Below the pieces are notes generated by a model. That model searched no databases and had not been told where the DNA came from. It saw nothing but the letters and a program-made list of their open reading frames with translations. A DNA stretch of 64,000 bases, taken from positions 16,974,062 to 17,038,061 of the forward strand of contig OY986973.1 in NCBI GenBank assembly GCA_963920575.1, in the 5' to 3' direction. Source of the DNA: Narthecium ossifragum (lineage: Eukaryota > Streptophyta > Magnoliopsida > Dioscoreales > Nartheciaceae). Of this stretch, positions 21,954 to 34,700 are shown piece by piece. Made by a program: the position numbers and the translations under genes. Position 1 is the stretch's first letter. Each line of letters starts with the position of its first letter.

Positions 21954-24684
21954 TGTCGCGCCTCGGCCCAGAAAACCCATCCCGGACCGAGACACGAGGG
22001 GGAAACCTACATCTACTGACAACCAACAACGGAGACAGAATATAATAAAAAAGAAGGGCGGAAGAAAAGTTAACATCTACTATAATAAAACATTAAAGTA
22101 CATCAGAGTTAAACAAAGTTTACAACATTTACAATATAACAAAAGAAATTACATCTTCAGGGGTCTCCGCATAAGCACAGACAAAGCCGTCCTGGCCCTC
22201 AAACATGATCGGCTGGCGACGCGCTGCCGCAGGAAGAACATCGGGGGCCCACAGGAGAAGCGCTGGTACCTGCACCTGCAACAATTCGGTGCAGGTAGGA
22301 ATGAGACAAAGCTCAGCAGGGTTCTACTCTACGACACTTGCAAGGAAAGGCGACACCAACCGTGCTAACTCTGTGCCAAGTACCGAGGCCTGCCAAGGAC
22401 CCCATAAATCCCGTCAATAACCCGAAGGGCACCTGTCCAAAGTACGTCCTCCGATGGCCACTGTTCAGGGGTGGTCCACCTCCGACAGTCCCTGACACAG
22501 GGTGGACAATGACGCTACCCATAGGACACCCTTCTCCAAGCGGGACCTCCACACTTGGCGGAACAACCGTGGTTACGACAACCATCTCCCAATACTCAAA
22601 GCACAAAGCCGACACACCCCTAGACTCCAAATCAAGAGCTAAGTCCTACCAGGGCTCCCACACACCCCATCAATACCCCTAGGGTTCCTGTCCATAGTAC
22701 GTCCTCCGATGCCACTGTTCAAAGATTGGGCTTTCTCCGATGATCCCATACATAGGGTGGACAGTGACGATACCAGTAGGACATCCATGCTGGGGCAACG
22801 GCGGCCAACACTTAGCTTTTGATACTGGAGTCCTAGGGACAACCCCAAACCCACAATAAGCCTATCATGCCTATAATGCGCAAGAAAGCAAGACAATAAT
22901 AAAATAGAATAAACAGGCAGGAAAATAGCAATATTAACAGACAGATAATAAAGCAGTAAAGCAGATAAGTAAAACAGTAAAGCATGCAACAAACAAGACA
23001 ATATAAACAAGCATCAGGACAGGGCACACCTTCGGCCCACTTACACTAAACACTCCCGAGGGTCATGACTCCTTCGGTTCACCACAAAGCAGTAAAGACA
23101 TACAGGATAAAGCAGTAAGGGCATACATGATAAAGCAGGAAGGGCATACAGATAAAGGGCATACATGGTATCACATTTATACTACTCAACATATCATAAA
23201 GCTGTAAACAAACAACAGTCCATGACAACAACCTTAACTATACCATTAAAGCGGTAAAAGAACTATCATAGCAAGCCCCGTGGGCAAATCCGCCAAAACC
23301 ACATGCATACGAAGCCCCGCGGGCAAAACAGCCTCAAACAAGCGTTCAAGCACCAGTTGGATCGATCCAACATATTTGGATCGATCCGACTTGCCCTCGA
23401 ATCGATCCGACTTGCTCTCGGATCGATCCAACTTGTCCTTGGATCGATCCGCTCTGGAAAACCAAGAAAACATCCCCAGTCGATCGATCCAACTTACCCT
23501 TGGATCGATCCAACTTGTCCTTGGATCGATCCGCTCTGGAAAACCAAGAAAACATCCCCAGTCGATCGATCCAACTTACCCTTGGATCGATCCGACTAGC
23601 CTTGGGATCGAACCAACTCACCCTTGGATCGATCTGGCTAGGAAAACCACGAAAAGCCATTCCTCAGGCACTGTTCCTGAGACAAGTTGGATCGATCTAA
23701 CTACCACCTTGGATCGATCCGACTTCCACTAATGAATAGGCCGTCCTAGGTGCAGTTTGGATCGATCCAACAACACCTTCGGATCGATCCCACCCGGCCC
23801 TCCAGCCAGCTTTCGACGGCGATCACGGCCAGAAAACTGAGCCAAACTTCACCAAACTTGGTAAGTTGGTAGCCAAGAGGATCGGGAAGCTATTCAAGGC
23901 TTCAAAACCGGAAAAACACCAACGAGAGAAGGAAATCCAATGAAAACCAAAACCGGATTCAAAGCCTTCAAACCAAGCCGGTGTCTAAAGTATGAACCTA
24001 CCTCCACAGCGCAGCTTCAACCCACGAAGTTAAGCCTCGGATCTTCCTCACGCCGCCACGGTCCCGACGAGCCTCCAAGCTCCAGAAACGGCGGCCGGAG
24101 GAGGGAGAACGGCGACGAGGAAGGTTCAGTCGGCACAGGGTAAAGAAACAGAGCAAAGCGCGGAAGAAGAGAGAGGAAGGGAAAGAGAGCGGAAGCCGGA
24201 TAGGATCGGGGAAATGAGAAGGGGGGGGGGGGGGAAACAAAGTCTTCCCTCCCCTGACAGGGGAGGTGACGGCCGCCCAGGCTGTCCCGTCGAACTCCAC
24301 CGACAGAGACTTTGCTCGGGGGGGGGGGGGGGGGGGGGGGGTGAGATCGATCCGCACTGGCTTGTCGGATCGATCCGGCTAGCAAGGCCAGATCGATCCG
24401 CCCAAGAGGTGCGATCGATCCAACTTCCTGGCGTTAAACGATCGATTCTTCTGGCCAGGAAGGATCGATCCCTCTTCCGTAGGAAGCTAGACTTGGGTTA
24501 AAACTTAAACCCAAGCCCGGATCTTTCGATCCCGGGTCCACCTAGCCATTCTACTCAAACACAAACACCAATACAAGGCCTGTGTGTGTACAAGCGGGTG
24601 TGAAACAAACCAACAAGGCGCAATTTATCAAATTGCCCTTGCGGTCAACGACGAGCCACAGGAATAGAGGAACGGGTCCTCACA
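21954..24684 (-). mobile_element. LTR E' nested in LTR F
   Basis: It starts TGTCGCGCCTCGGCCCAG and ends GGGTCCTCACA on the plus strand (2731 bp). The target duplication is GTAGC (21949-21953) / GTAGG (24685-24689), one mismatch. Ends and layout match LTR E at 57929-60530. Two GATCGATC palindrome clusters are present, 23355-23790 and 24345-24480. No internal region, so a solo LTR. Confidence 0.82.
24221..24341. repeat. Homopolymer G runs (14 and 24 bases)
   Basis: G14 at 24221-24234 and G24 at 24318-24341 inside LTR E'. Length is likely unreliable in assembly; such runs can form G-quadruplexes. Confidence 0.8.
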
Positions 24685-27250
24685 GTAGGAGTGAGCAATT
24701 AAGCTCAGTAGGATTCTACACTACGACACACAGAAAGGAGAGAACACAACAGTGTCACCCTCAAGCAAGCCTGGGTGTACACAGGGGCCCCATAACCCCA
24801 TCATGTGTCCCTGAACGCAGAAAACCAACACTACACACCCACAAGTAGGAAACCAGCACTGCTAGACGGGAACCGACACCGCTGAGTAGGCATACCCTCT
24901 ACTCAAGAGTCATAGAACACCGGACAACGCCTACACATCAGAACCGGCTCGAGGCCGACATGACCTCTAAATCATCGATCAACATGTATTCAAGTCATCT
25001 AAGCCTATCATCGATATCGACTGAATATTACCATCCGATCCTGGACCACGCTACCTGCCACGGTCTTAGAGCTAGATCCGAGCTACCCGAAAGCCTCGGA
25101 TCGGCGATCAACCCATCGCCCACGTCCTATCCTTATGCATATAATGCAAACAAATTCATGTATGATCATACACATAGATAACAATTCAGGCATGCAACAA
25201 TATGCCAATTATTACACAGGGCCAGGTGCAGCACACAGCTTGCCAAAGGGTGAACATGGCAAGGGTCTAGATAAAATGCATATTTTATTCTACACATCCC
25301 AAGGGACGCGAGCCCTTTGGTTCAACCACATGCCAAACACATAGCCTATGTAGATATAATAACATTATTATAAAGCGATAACGAACATCTCAATTTATCC
25401 AATTAGAGCAAATGCTCTACTAACTCTGGAAAATCATAATTATCAATCTAACCGTTCAATTGATTCGAAACTTGATATACCCACTCAAAGGCACACCCCG
25501 AATCACATACCCAAAAATTGGATCGATCGGATAAAAGCAAATCGATGAAAACCTATAATTTTGGTTAAATCTCATATATGATAAACCCAATAAAATCCTT
25601 TTGAAAAATAACTTGGATTTAAACCAAACCTTGCAGATCACACCTAAATATCACTATGAGCATCCTTTCCAAACTTCAGATCCATTAAACAACAAAAAAC
25701 TACTTAATTACACTAATTACAATGGCCGCCCTGTTTCAGCACAGACAATCCATTTAATTGACCAGAAAATGTACGTAAATCCCCAAATCATAAAACCAGT
25801 TGGAAATGAAAGATAACTCACAGAGATACAACTTTCATTCAGAACACCAACTCGTATCATATATGTACAGCTCGAAAAGCATTTTAGAACACCACTAGTC
25901 TAATTAAACCAGAGAAATCCGAAAATAGTATATGGAAAACTTGCTTAAATCCATATCAAATCAAAACCAAATCCTACCAAACCTTAATAAGGTGATAAGG
26001 AAGCTACCAAGCATAAGCTAGCATACTTTAATTGAAGACCAATCAAACAAAACCATGAAGAACACCTAATCTAAGGGATTAATGTAGAAACCTACCAAAC
26101 TACGCTAATCCACGTTTGATTCTCAATCAAACCGTCCAAGGAGGGTGTAGATCTCTTCCTCTAGCTCCTGACAAGCCTCCCAAGCCGCTGGATCAAGCTC
26201 CACACGAAAATTTCTAAGGTAGGAGGAGGGGAGAAGAAAAACCAAAAAAATAGATAAGGTCTCGGGCTACTTATAGGCGCGAGTCCGATCGATCGGTCCT
26301 AGGATCGATCGGTTGGACTGGGCCGGATTAAGTCGGTTCGCGTCCTTATCCAGACACGTCAGCCGCGTCCTTATCTAGACAACCGACACAGGTCTGATCG
26401 ATCGGTCCCAGGAGCGACCGATCGCACAAGGGCCCGCCAGCTGTCCTAAAAACAAGCTTTCACGCGCCTGAATTTGGATCTTTCGATCCAAAGCCCGCAT
26501 AGGGTTCTAGCAAACACATAAATCAAACATAGGGCTATGTGTGCACACGCGGGTATGAAACAAACCGACAATGTGCAATTTACCAAATTGCCATTGCGAT
26601 CCATAACGAGCCATGGCTCCGACCTATATGGTCGACCTAGGAATAGAGGGACAGGTTCTCACAGGCGGAGTGATCGCAGGAGCTCATGGGTGCTATGCTA
26701 GTCTGGGACGATGACCTCGAGCAGGGGAATGGCGATAGGCAGCGGATCTCGCCTGACGGCATCGTGACGGATGGCGAGCTCGGATCGGCGGTCGAATCGG
26801 GGTGGCGAGCTCGGATCGGCGTTAAGCGAGATCTCTAGCTCCATCAAATCGGGGCGAAGAACGGCGATGGCATCTGTCGAGATCCGACTGGATCGGCGAT
26901 GGGATCCGTCGAGATCCGACTGGATCGGCGACGGGGAAGCGGAGAAGGAGGTCGCAGCAGGGGCGTCGGGGATCAACGACGGACGGCGGTGGGGAGATTG
27001 GGATTGGTGATGAGCTGGATCGACGATGATGAGATGGCAATTGGTGTCGGACGACGAGCTCAGGATCGACGTCCGACGATGAGATCAGGCCCGCAGGCCG
27101 GCCGCGGGGAGGGGGGAATTAGCTGGGGTATGGATAGATATAGAGCATGATAGGGGCATTTCCGTCCCATAGAGGTATGAGGCCCTATTGCCGTATCAAA
27201 TTTTTTTTTTAACACTGCCGGCAAATCTCCCAAAATTTTAGGACTTCTAG

Positions 27251-28758
27251 TAGAAACTTCCACATTATTAATGTCCGCAAGCATTTGAGTCACCAGCTCC
27301 ACCTTATCCTATAGTACTAAACCACTAACGTGAAGCGTGTGCCACTGCACCCACCCGACATCAAGTCAACCTCACGGCATTGGGTCCGACCCACCGACCC
27401 TTCTTGCTGGTCCTCAGGAATAATTCATTATACCATCAACCACTATAGTTCCAATAATTAAAGACGACATTAAATAAGAAATTGTTGGTGATGTACCGTA
27501 AAATAAGAACCTTGTTGTTGTTTTCCAATATCAATTAAACGTGTGGTCATGATTGGGCTTATTTTTCTCGACATAATATGTTTGTTTTCATTATTTCTTC
27601 CATAATAGAGTTGGTTATATTCTTGACACGCATGAAACAAATTTGTCAAGAGAGCTGGACGAGTCCCGAGTGAAATGAAGAAGCACAGCTCGATTTGACA
27701 CTATTTTTGAGTAATTCTCGACCAACGTTTCGTGTTTATTATTAGAGTGATGATACGGGTCCCATTGGAAAGGACAGCCGGACAAGGATTGACGTGACTC
27801 GTGAGGAGGATATTGCGTGATTATAACTTAAAATTCTCTCATCCCAATACCACTGATGCAATCGTTCGGACGCACTCGTGGCTCATTTGGTACGGGTTAA
27901 TTTTATCATGAGTTGAGGAATTTTATTTTTAATTTTAAAACTAATTTTATAATAATTATTTAAAATAAAAAAAATAGAGCGGAGAAAGAAAATAACTTAC
28001 TCAGAATAAAAAAAATTGATATTTGAGGTTAAAAAATGTAATAAATAACGGATTCAAAAATATTATAGTAATATTTACTCCCTTAATTTGGATTAAAGAT
28101 TATTGCTGAAATTTCCGTACCAAACGGGGCTAGGTGTTGATGCAAATCATTTTTCTTCTAATCAAGATGTCAAACGTATTCCTGATCGAAAATAATAATG
28201 TTATATTTGAAATGCCAAATATTAAAAATAAACAATACAGTTTTGCGTACTATTTTGGAAAATATAGATAATTTATATGGAAAAGATATCATATATGGAG
28301 ATCACGTGACCCAAAACCAAATCTCCTCGACGACTATCGAGAGGACCTGCTATATAATATCTTGCAGTAAGTGTGGCTGGAGTGCTTAATGTCTACTCTT
28401 CATTAAGAAGTTATTAATAGCTCAAAAGTGGTCCGCGAACTCACTTATTAATCATTGTATGCCGGACATTGCTTTTAATCCGAAAGTTCAGCATCAGTAG
28501 GTCAAGTCTCTTCCATTTTAGGTCCTTTTTTCTTGCCGCTGTGGCTGAAATTAAAATAGCATCCAAAAATTTAATGTTCTTGGAATTTTTTTTCTCCGGG
28601 CATAAATGATGCCTTCAAGCCGTTATGTTTGACTTGTAGTTAAATTCGAATAGACTTATTTTCATTATCTTCAACCAAAGTGCCTTTAACCTATAAAATA
28701 CATTATCGTCGACTCGGGATTCGAATTGCACCTGATCCAAAAAAAATATCAATGACTT
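27251..28758. other. Intergenic, nothing recognised
   Basis: AT-rich DNA with poly-A and poly-T stretches; no gene, LTR or clear repeat seen. Confidence 0.5.
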
Positions 28759-29801
28759 CATAAAATAGAGTCATTCTATATACCCCTAGAATTTTCCCAA
28801 TACACTCCAAATTCTAAGTGCACCCTAAGAAAATTAAAATAATAGATTTTATCAAGTACACCACTAATATTGGTATGGTAATCCTAAAATGCCCTTAGTC
28901 ATCCCCCCCTCCGCAAAAGCTCCGGTCTTCCACGGCCAAACACCACACTCCCTTCTCATGGCAACCTCCGACATCTGGTGACGTACAAGACCGGCCGTCC
29001 TCTACAAATAGCTTCATCTCATCCGGCCCTCCTCTACAAAGGCCATTGCTTCCTCGATGGCAAGAGATCGAGGGAAGGGAAGACAAAATAATGGAGAAAG
29101 GGAAGGCGAAATCGAAGGAGATCGGAAGAGGTAACGGATTTTAGCCCTATATTTGCTTCTTTTTTTTGCAAAAAATTTGGCATCGTGAGGCCACCTTGTA
29201 TGTGTATAGTTCGTTTGTATATGGCCGAATGATCATTAAAAATTCGGTTTTATTCAGTTGAACATATGATTTTGGTTCGGTTGTTTAAAACCGAACATAT
29301 GTGATTTGTTCAATTAAAACTAACCAAACTAATGTTTGTTGGGCGGATATTAGCGGCCGAACCTTAACAGCTTTTAATCGTTGATGACGGACAGGTAAAG
29401 GGGCTCGTTCGAAGCAAGTAGAGGAGAGCTCGTCGTTGGTCCCGGAGATTGAACACCGTCGGCCCATAGCATCTGAGAGGCGACGACGGAGAGAGGAATA
29501 TGAGGGAGAGGACGAGGCGATGAAGGGTTGGGTGAGGGGGGTGGTGGTGATCATGCAGAGGAGGAATGGGGTGGGGAATAAGAAGAAGAATTCGATACAA
29601 GTGGCCCCATTCCTGGCGGGCTTGAGGACGAGAGTGTCTTAACGGAGTTCAGGACTCACGTCGCATATCGCATTTGGTGTGGAGTGGTATAGTGTTTAGT
29701 TATTACTACGCAAATTTGAATTTCGTTGTTATTTAGTGCAATATGTATTTATTTTTCGATGTCTTAACAATGCAGGAAGGCCTCCCATTGAAATGCGTGG
29801 C

Positions 29802-30314
29802 TCATGGGTATAGATGGTGCAAGAGAGACTGCATCTCCGATCTCCCCGCTCTCTCAACAACTCTATGTTTTGCCCGAGCGTTGTATATGTTCTTCATTGT
29901 GGACACATTCAATCTATTGTGCGCCTGGATAATATTCAATATGTCTCTTGGCTTTATCAAGCGCTCTGACATAGCAACCATCATAACCTCCTCTGAGGAT
30001 GATAGTCTCCCGGCATATGAGTGGCCTTGGAGGTGTCTTTCATGTGGGTGATTGTGCACCCCACACACCACCCTCACCATCCAGTCATCATCAGATGGAA
30101 GCTTCACGCCCTTCAGTCTAAATGGACATTCACATTTCTTTGTGTTGGTTTCCACAGTCTTTCCTTCTACACCCTTGGTTGTCAACTTCCTCAGCTTCTT
30201 GCTCTGCTTCTCCCTATACTTGGCCGAGCTCCTATACTCCCCACTTCTCTCACATGCAAAGGTGAGCCTTTCCCTTCTACTAGGTCCTGCTGCCTCGGAG
30301 TGTTGGATCACCAT
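29802..30314 (-). pseudogene. MULE transposase N-terminal fragment, FAR1-type zinc-binding region
   Basis: 170 codons. Residues about 30-85 match the FAR1-type DNA-binding domain at the N-terminus of MULE transposases and FAR1-related proteins (KKCECPFRLKGVKL, then VVCGVHNHPHERHL). This is followed by the usual linker GHSYAGRLSSSE and KPRDILNIIQ...NIYNARAKHR. The catalytic DDE transposase and SWIM zinc finger that should follow are absent. It is likely the remnant of the transposase that once mobilised this element. A host FAR1-like gene fragment is the alternative, but its position inside MULE ends favours the first. Confidence 0.75.
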
Positions 30315-30664
30315 TACTAGTCCATTTTGCCTCCCAATCTCTTGAACCCAATGGATAAGAGTTTTCCAGCTGGAAAAGATCTACACTTGCACCATTGAAT
30401 CAGTCTTAGGCATGCATGTAAATGCACGTAATTACAAGTAATAATGCAATAGTGCAATGCTATAAATAGTTCATTTTTAATACATACTGTGGGGGTCGCA
30501 AAGGCCTCCGAAAAGTCCTAGACAATAGCATTTCCAACAGCGCTATCGGTAATAGAAATATACCCCTGGAGTGTTAACCTATAATGTCAATGATCTAATC
30601 AAGCTAGGATGCTGCAAAATCTCATAAAATAGCATGACTCAATAGTGTTTGGTTGATTAAAATT

Positions 30665-30870
30665 GAAAATAATGAATTAGTTCGGTTAGATTCAACCAAA
30701 ATAGTTTATATTGTTCAGTTGGATTAAACCGAAATAGTTTATATTATTCGGTTGGACTAAACCGAAATAATTTGTAACGTTCGGATGGAATAAACTGAAA
30801 TAATTAGTGACGTTCGGTTGGACTCAACCGAAGTAGTTTATATTATTCGGCTTCGTAAAGCCAAACATAT
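30665..30870. repeat. Tandem near-palindromes TTCGGTTGGA..AACCGAA
   Basis: About five copies of a roughly 40-bp unit. Each is itself an inverted repeat (CGGTTGGA/T..AACCG) separated by ATAGTTTATATTATT-like spacers. Related words also occur at 29240-29305. They lie inside the MULE and may be transposase or host-factor sites. Confidence 0.7.
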
Positions 30871-31446
30871 ACATATAATTTAGTTATACCAGTCCGAACT
30901 CAACCAGACGGGAATCTTCAATATTTTGCGTGAGAACCCAACGAGGAAAGAGAAGTTGTACCTTTTCAGCGGGGCTTTGGTCCTTGTCTTCTCCATTCGA
31001 GTCCCACAACATGTTACTCGAGTCCATTTGAAGCCCTACGCCTCCGTTAGAGCAAACACCATGGAGAGGGAAGGTGAGGAGCAATATGAGGAGTAAGATA
31101 GCATCATGAGAAGCACAATGTGGCTATGGGAGAGAAGTGTGGGGCAATGTCTCGCCTTAGAGAGAGTTGTTTTAGGGTTAGGGAGAAAGGGAAGTAGTGA
31201 TGGTAGCTTGGTTAGAGGTAGAAGGAGGATTATAGGTAGGAGGAGTGGGGTGGGGAGGGTGGGTGTGCTTAGAAGAACATGAATAGGGATGATGATGGTG
31301 AGTTTCCCATCAACTTAAACGAGGGTAGTTTAGACCTTTCCTATAAAGGATATCTCTGGTATTATATCAAATGATTTAGTGGGGTGTATTTGAAAGTATT
31401 CTAGGTGTATATAGAATCCCTCCATAAAATAATGGGCTATATTACT

Positions 31447-31780
31447 CTCATGCCCTGACCCGTGAAGGCCCAATCGGGCCGGGCGATGCGAATCGGAAAC
31501 TAACTAAGTGCGGAAAAGTTTTGGCGATGGTTCCCTCTAATCTACTGGTCTCCCTAAAAAATCCACAAGTACCCTGATTTAAGCAATTAATTAACCAAAC
31601 TCAACAGACATAATATAATAATTCAAAAATCCTCGAAAGGGTACAATAGTCATATACATCATACTCCCGTAGGAGACTAACTATAACAAAAGGGTAGATG
31701 ATGATCACCACTCCTCAAGCACCGCCAGACACCACCACCCCACCAAACATCTGCCCGGTAGGGGCCACCAAAGAGGAGCT
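31447..31780 (-). mobile_element. LTR G, first fragment (A-related)
   Basis: The sequence CCCTGACCCGTGAAGGCCC and onward matches the U5 end of LTRs A and F. It is cut at 31780 by element H, resumes at 35630, and is cut again at 35757 by element A. Its remaining part should lie beyond 64000. Confidence 0.75.
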
Positions 31781-34700
31781 TGTTAGCCCAGATATTGTTT
31801 TGATGATGTGAATATATATTTGATGATAAAACAATGATTTAATATTATTATCCCTTAATTCGGAAAGCATTTAAATCATATTTATTGAGTTTTGTACTGA
31901 CGGTCGATGCGACGGACGATGCATGGATCGACCGTGGGATATGGCGGTTGATGGAAGGATCGACCGCGGAAGCTGACAATGGGAATATAGGCGACGGTTG
32001 ATGTCACGGTCGATAGGCGGATCGACCGTGCGGTGTGACGGTCGATGGACCGATCGACCGTGGCCTATGTGACTTGGCTCGAAGATGCGACGGTCGATCG
32101 GTGTATCGACCATGGGAAGAGGTTCTCGCAACAGAGCCTGACGGACGATGTCACGGTCGATGGGACGGTCGATCGTGAGGCGTGACGGTCGATTGGTGGA
32201 TCGACCGTAGCTCAAGGAAAGTCGACGGACGATGTCACGGACGATGCGACGGTCGACCGTGAGCCCAGAAAAGAGTCGTTAAAGAGCCGTTGCAGGAGAA
32301 AGAAATAGCTATTGGGAGGCTATTTGGAAGGGTTGGAGGCTCAACTATAAAAGGGAAAGTCCAGCAAACTTGCCAAGGACTTAGAGGGAGCTAAGGGATT
32401 ATTGTAATAATATTCTAGTAAGTTTCTATCTCTTATTAGTGAGCTAAACCTTTGTAAAACTACTTCAAGTGTGAAGTAGACTTTGAGAGAAAGATCCAAT
32501 AGTGAGATTGGAGAGATTGTAAGGTTACCAAGCACCCGTAAGCTTGGTGGATAGGTTGCCAAGCACCCGTAAGCTTGGTGGAAGCTTGTAAGAGGTCTTG
32601 CAAGTAGTGGAACCCCAAGGAGGCCCTTGGGAGAAGTGGACGTAGGCATGGTTGGCCGAACCACTATAAAAATTATGGTGCAATCTCTCTAACTCTCATC
32701 TATCCTTCTATTTATATGCTTAATTATCTGCTCTTATCATTGCAAGCATATTACTTGATTAGACTCCTCCTACTCAGTTTTCTTTAATTGATTTTATTGT
32801 TTAAAGCCTAAGATAAGCCCCCCCCTCTTAGAGCATCAATTGGTATCAGAGCTAGGTCTCTAATTTTGTGGTGTAACAACCCTTAGAGGATCCTAAATCA
32901 ATATGGAAAATATAGAGGAACAATCCACAAATAGGCCGCCATACTTCAATGGTTCAAATTATACATATTGGAAGAATAGAATGGAAATATTTGTAAAATC
33001 CATGGATTATGAAGCATGGATGACTATTGAGGATGGCCCAACTATTCCTACCAAAATTCATGAAGGAAAGGAAGTGCCTAAGGCTAGAAGTGAGCTCACC
33101 CGTACTGATTTGAAAAATCTCCAAGTCAATGCCAAAGCCAAAAATTTCTTATTTTGTGCCCTTAGCCCTGATGAATTTAATAGAATTTCAGCTTGTAAAT
33201 CGGCTAAGGAAATATGGGAGAAGCTTGAGATAACTCATGAAGGAACTAGCCGAGTAAAGGAGTCTAAGATTAGCATGCTTGTTAATGACTATGAGTTATT
33301 TTCTATGAAGGAAGATGAAAATATAAATGAAATGTTTACTCGTTTTACCAATATTATAAATGTTCTTGATTCTCTTGGTAAGAGCTATACTAATGATGAG
33401 AAAGTGAGAAAGGTTCTTAGGTGTCTACCTAAGTCATGGGATCCCAAGGTGACGGCAATCGAAGAGGCTAAAGATTTAACCAAGCTGTCCCTTGATGAGC
33501 TAATGGGTTCTCTCATGACATATGAGATGAACATGGAGAGGAGCAATGATGGAGAAAAGAAGAAAAAGAAAACCATTGCTTTCAAGTCAACATACAAGGA
33601 TTCATCCGACTCAAGCGATGAAGATGATGATGAGGAGTTGCAAAAGATCACAAGGAGAATCCAACGAATCATCAAGAATCAAGGAAAGAAAAATTCCAAA
33701 GGTGAAAAAGGAAAGCCCTCTTCTTACTTAAATAAAGTTACATGTTATGAGTGTAGGAAGCCCGGATATTACATGCCGGATTGTCCAAAGCTCAAATCTT
33801 CAAAGAAGAAGAAGAAGGCCAAGGAAGAAAGTGACTCGACCTCTACCTCCGAAGAAGAAGAAGAAAAAGAAATTGCAAATCTTTGTCTAACTGCCTTCGA
33901 AATAAAAGAAAACAAAATTGACAAGTGGAGGCACAAGGTATTTAAAGGAAGATAACATTTTGGTTTAAAAGGTAATGGAGGTATGTCTTAATTTTCGATA
34001 TATGTCTCCTCCATTACATCTTCTTATTCCATTTTTTTGTAGAAATTTCATGTTTAAAAATGGTTTAAGAAAGTCCTTTATGTGAAGATTTGATTACTTT
34101 TTACAAATGACCGTTTTTGATTTGGTATATTGTTTTGAGATGATTTTAAAAACTTTCTATTTGTTTCTATTAAGAAAAGTCTTTGTTTGATTCTTCTCTC
34201 CCCCTCTACCAAATCTTTTTGATAATGTCAAAGAGGGAGAAATATTGTGATATCAGTTTTTGAAAGCTCTTAAAACCTTATATTCGAATATCTGAAATCT
34301 TTTAAGGATTTACTGTTGATTTAATGAAAATAAAATCAATGTTCAAATATCATGTCTCATGGTTCTATACAAAGAGGTACATATGTCATATATTTTGCAC
34401 TTTCACATCTTTTGACCTATAATCAAGCCTGATATATCCTTTTAGTGACATATGACTTGCATGCCTCAGTAAAATCAACTTTAGAACATATTTTATGAGG
34501 TAAATGGATGCACAAATTAAGAGGGAGCTTTCAAGGTTTTATCATCACAATTTAAAGGGTTGCCATCATCAAAAAGAGGGAGATTGTTAGCCCAGATATT
34601 GTTTTGATGATGTCAATATATATTTGATGATAAAACAATGATTTAATATTATTATCCCTTAATTCGGAAAGCATTTAAATCATATTTATTGAGTTTTGTA

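Larger units (their letters stand above)
21593..26663 (-). mobile_element. Solo LTR F (chromovirus A-related), perfect TSD GGCGG, split by LTR E'
   Basis: On the plus strand it starts TGTCGCGCCCCGACCCGCG and ends CTCACA. GGCGG occurs at 21588-21592 and 26664-26668. Without the nested LTR E' it is about 2.34 kb, like LTR A. The sense is minus: the A-family LTR starts TGTGAGGACC. Palindromes (GATCGATCGG type) lie at 26286-26420, just upstream in minus sense of a TATA-like CCTATAAGTAG at about 26278-26268. Confidence 0.88.
19694..27250. mobile_element. Probable MULE/Pack-MULE interrupted by nested LTRs
   Basis: About 85 bases near 19811 resemble the inverted complement of 27160-27250 in the same register: GGAAATATTTGCC / GGGAGATTTGCCGG, then GGCATTTAGGCCCTAATACC / GGCAATAGGGCCTCATACC, then AAATGCCC. 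These are Mutator-type ends. Part of the left end is repeated at 19715-19745. I could not find a 9-bp target duplication, so boundaries are approximate. Inside are a motif array, a PPR gene fragment and GC-rich segments (21440-21590, 26664-27120) of unknown origin; no transposase is seen. LTR F sits inside at 21593-26663. Confidence 0.42.
28768..31422. mobile_element. MULE with 9-bp TSD CATAAAATA
   Basis: CATAAAATA lies at 28759-28767 and 31423-31431. The ends are inverted repeats: left GAGTCATTCTATATACCCCT, right (inverted) GAGGGATTCTATATACACCT, similar over about 45 bases. A 9-bp duplication and long imperfect TIRs are the Mutator pattern. It is 2655 bp, with a transposase N-terminal fragment on the minus strand and an internal AACCGAA repeat block. 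Too short to be autonomous. Confidence 0.85.

Noticed and set aside
23280..23732. Repetitive plus-strand frame rich in DRS and WID words
   Set aside because: It is the translation of GATCGATCC palindromes in LTR E'; similar frames occur in both orientations in all such LTRs, so it is not a gene.
32841..32852. tRNA gene fragment (tRNA-Met 3' end match)
   Set aside because: This is the 12-base primer-binding site next to an LTR; no tRNA cloverleaf surrounds it. The same holds at 15146, 13539, 39766, 48657 and 61735.
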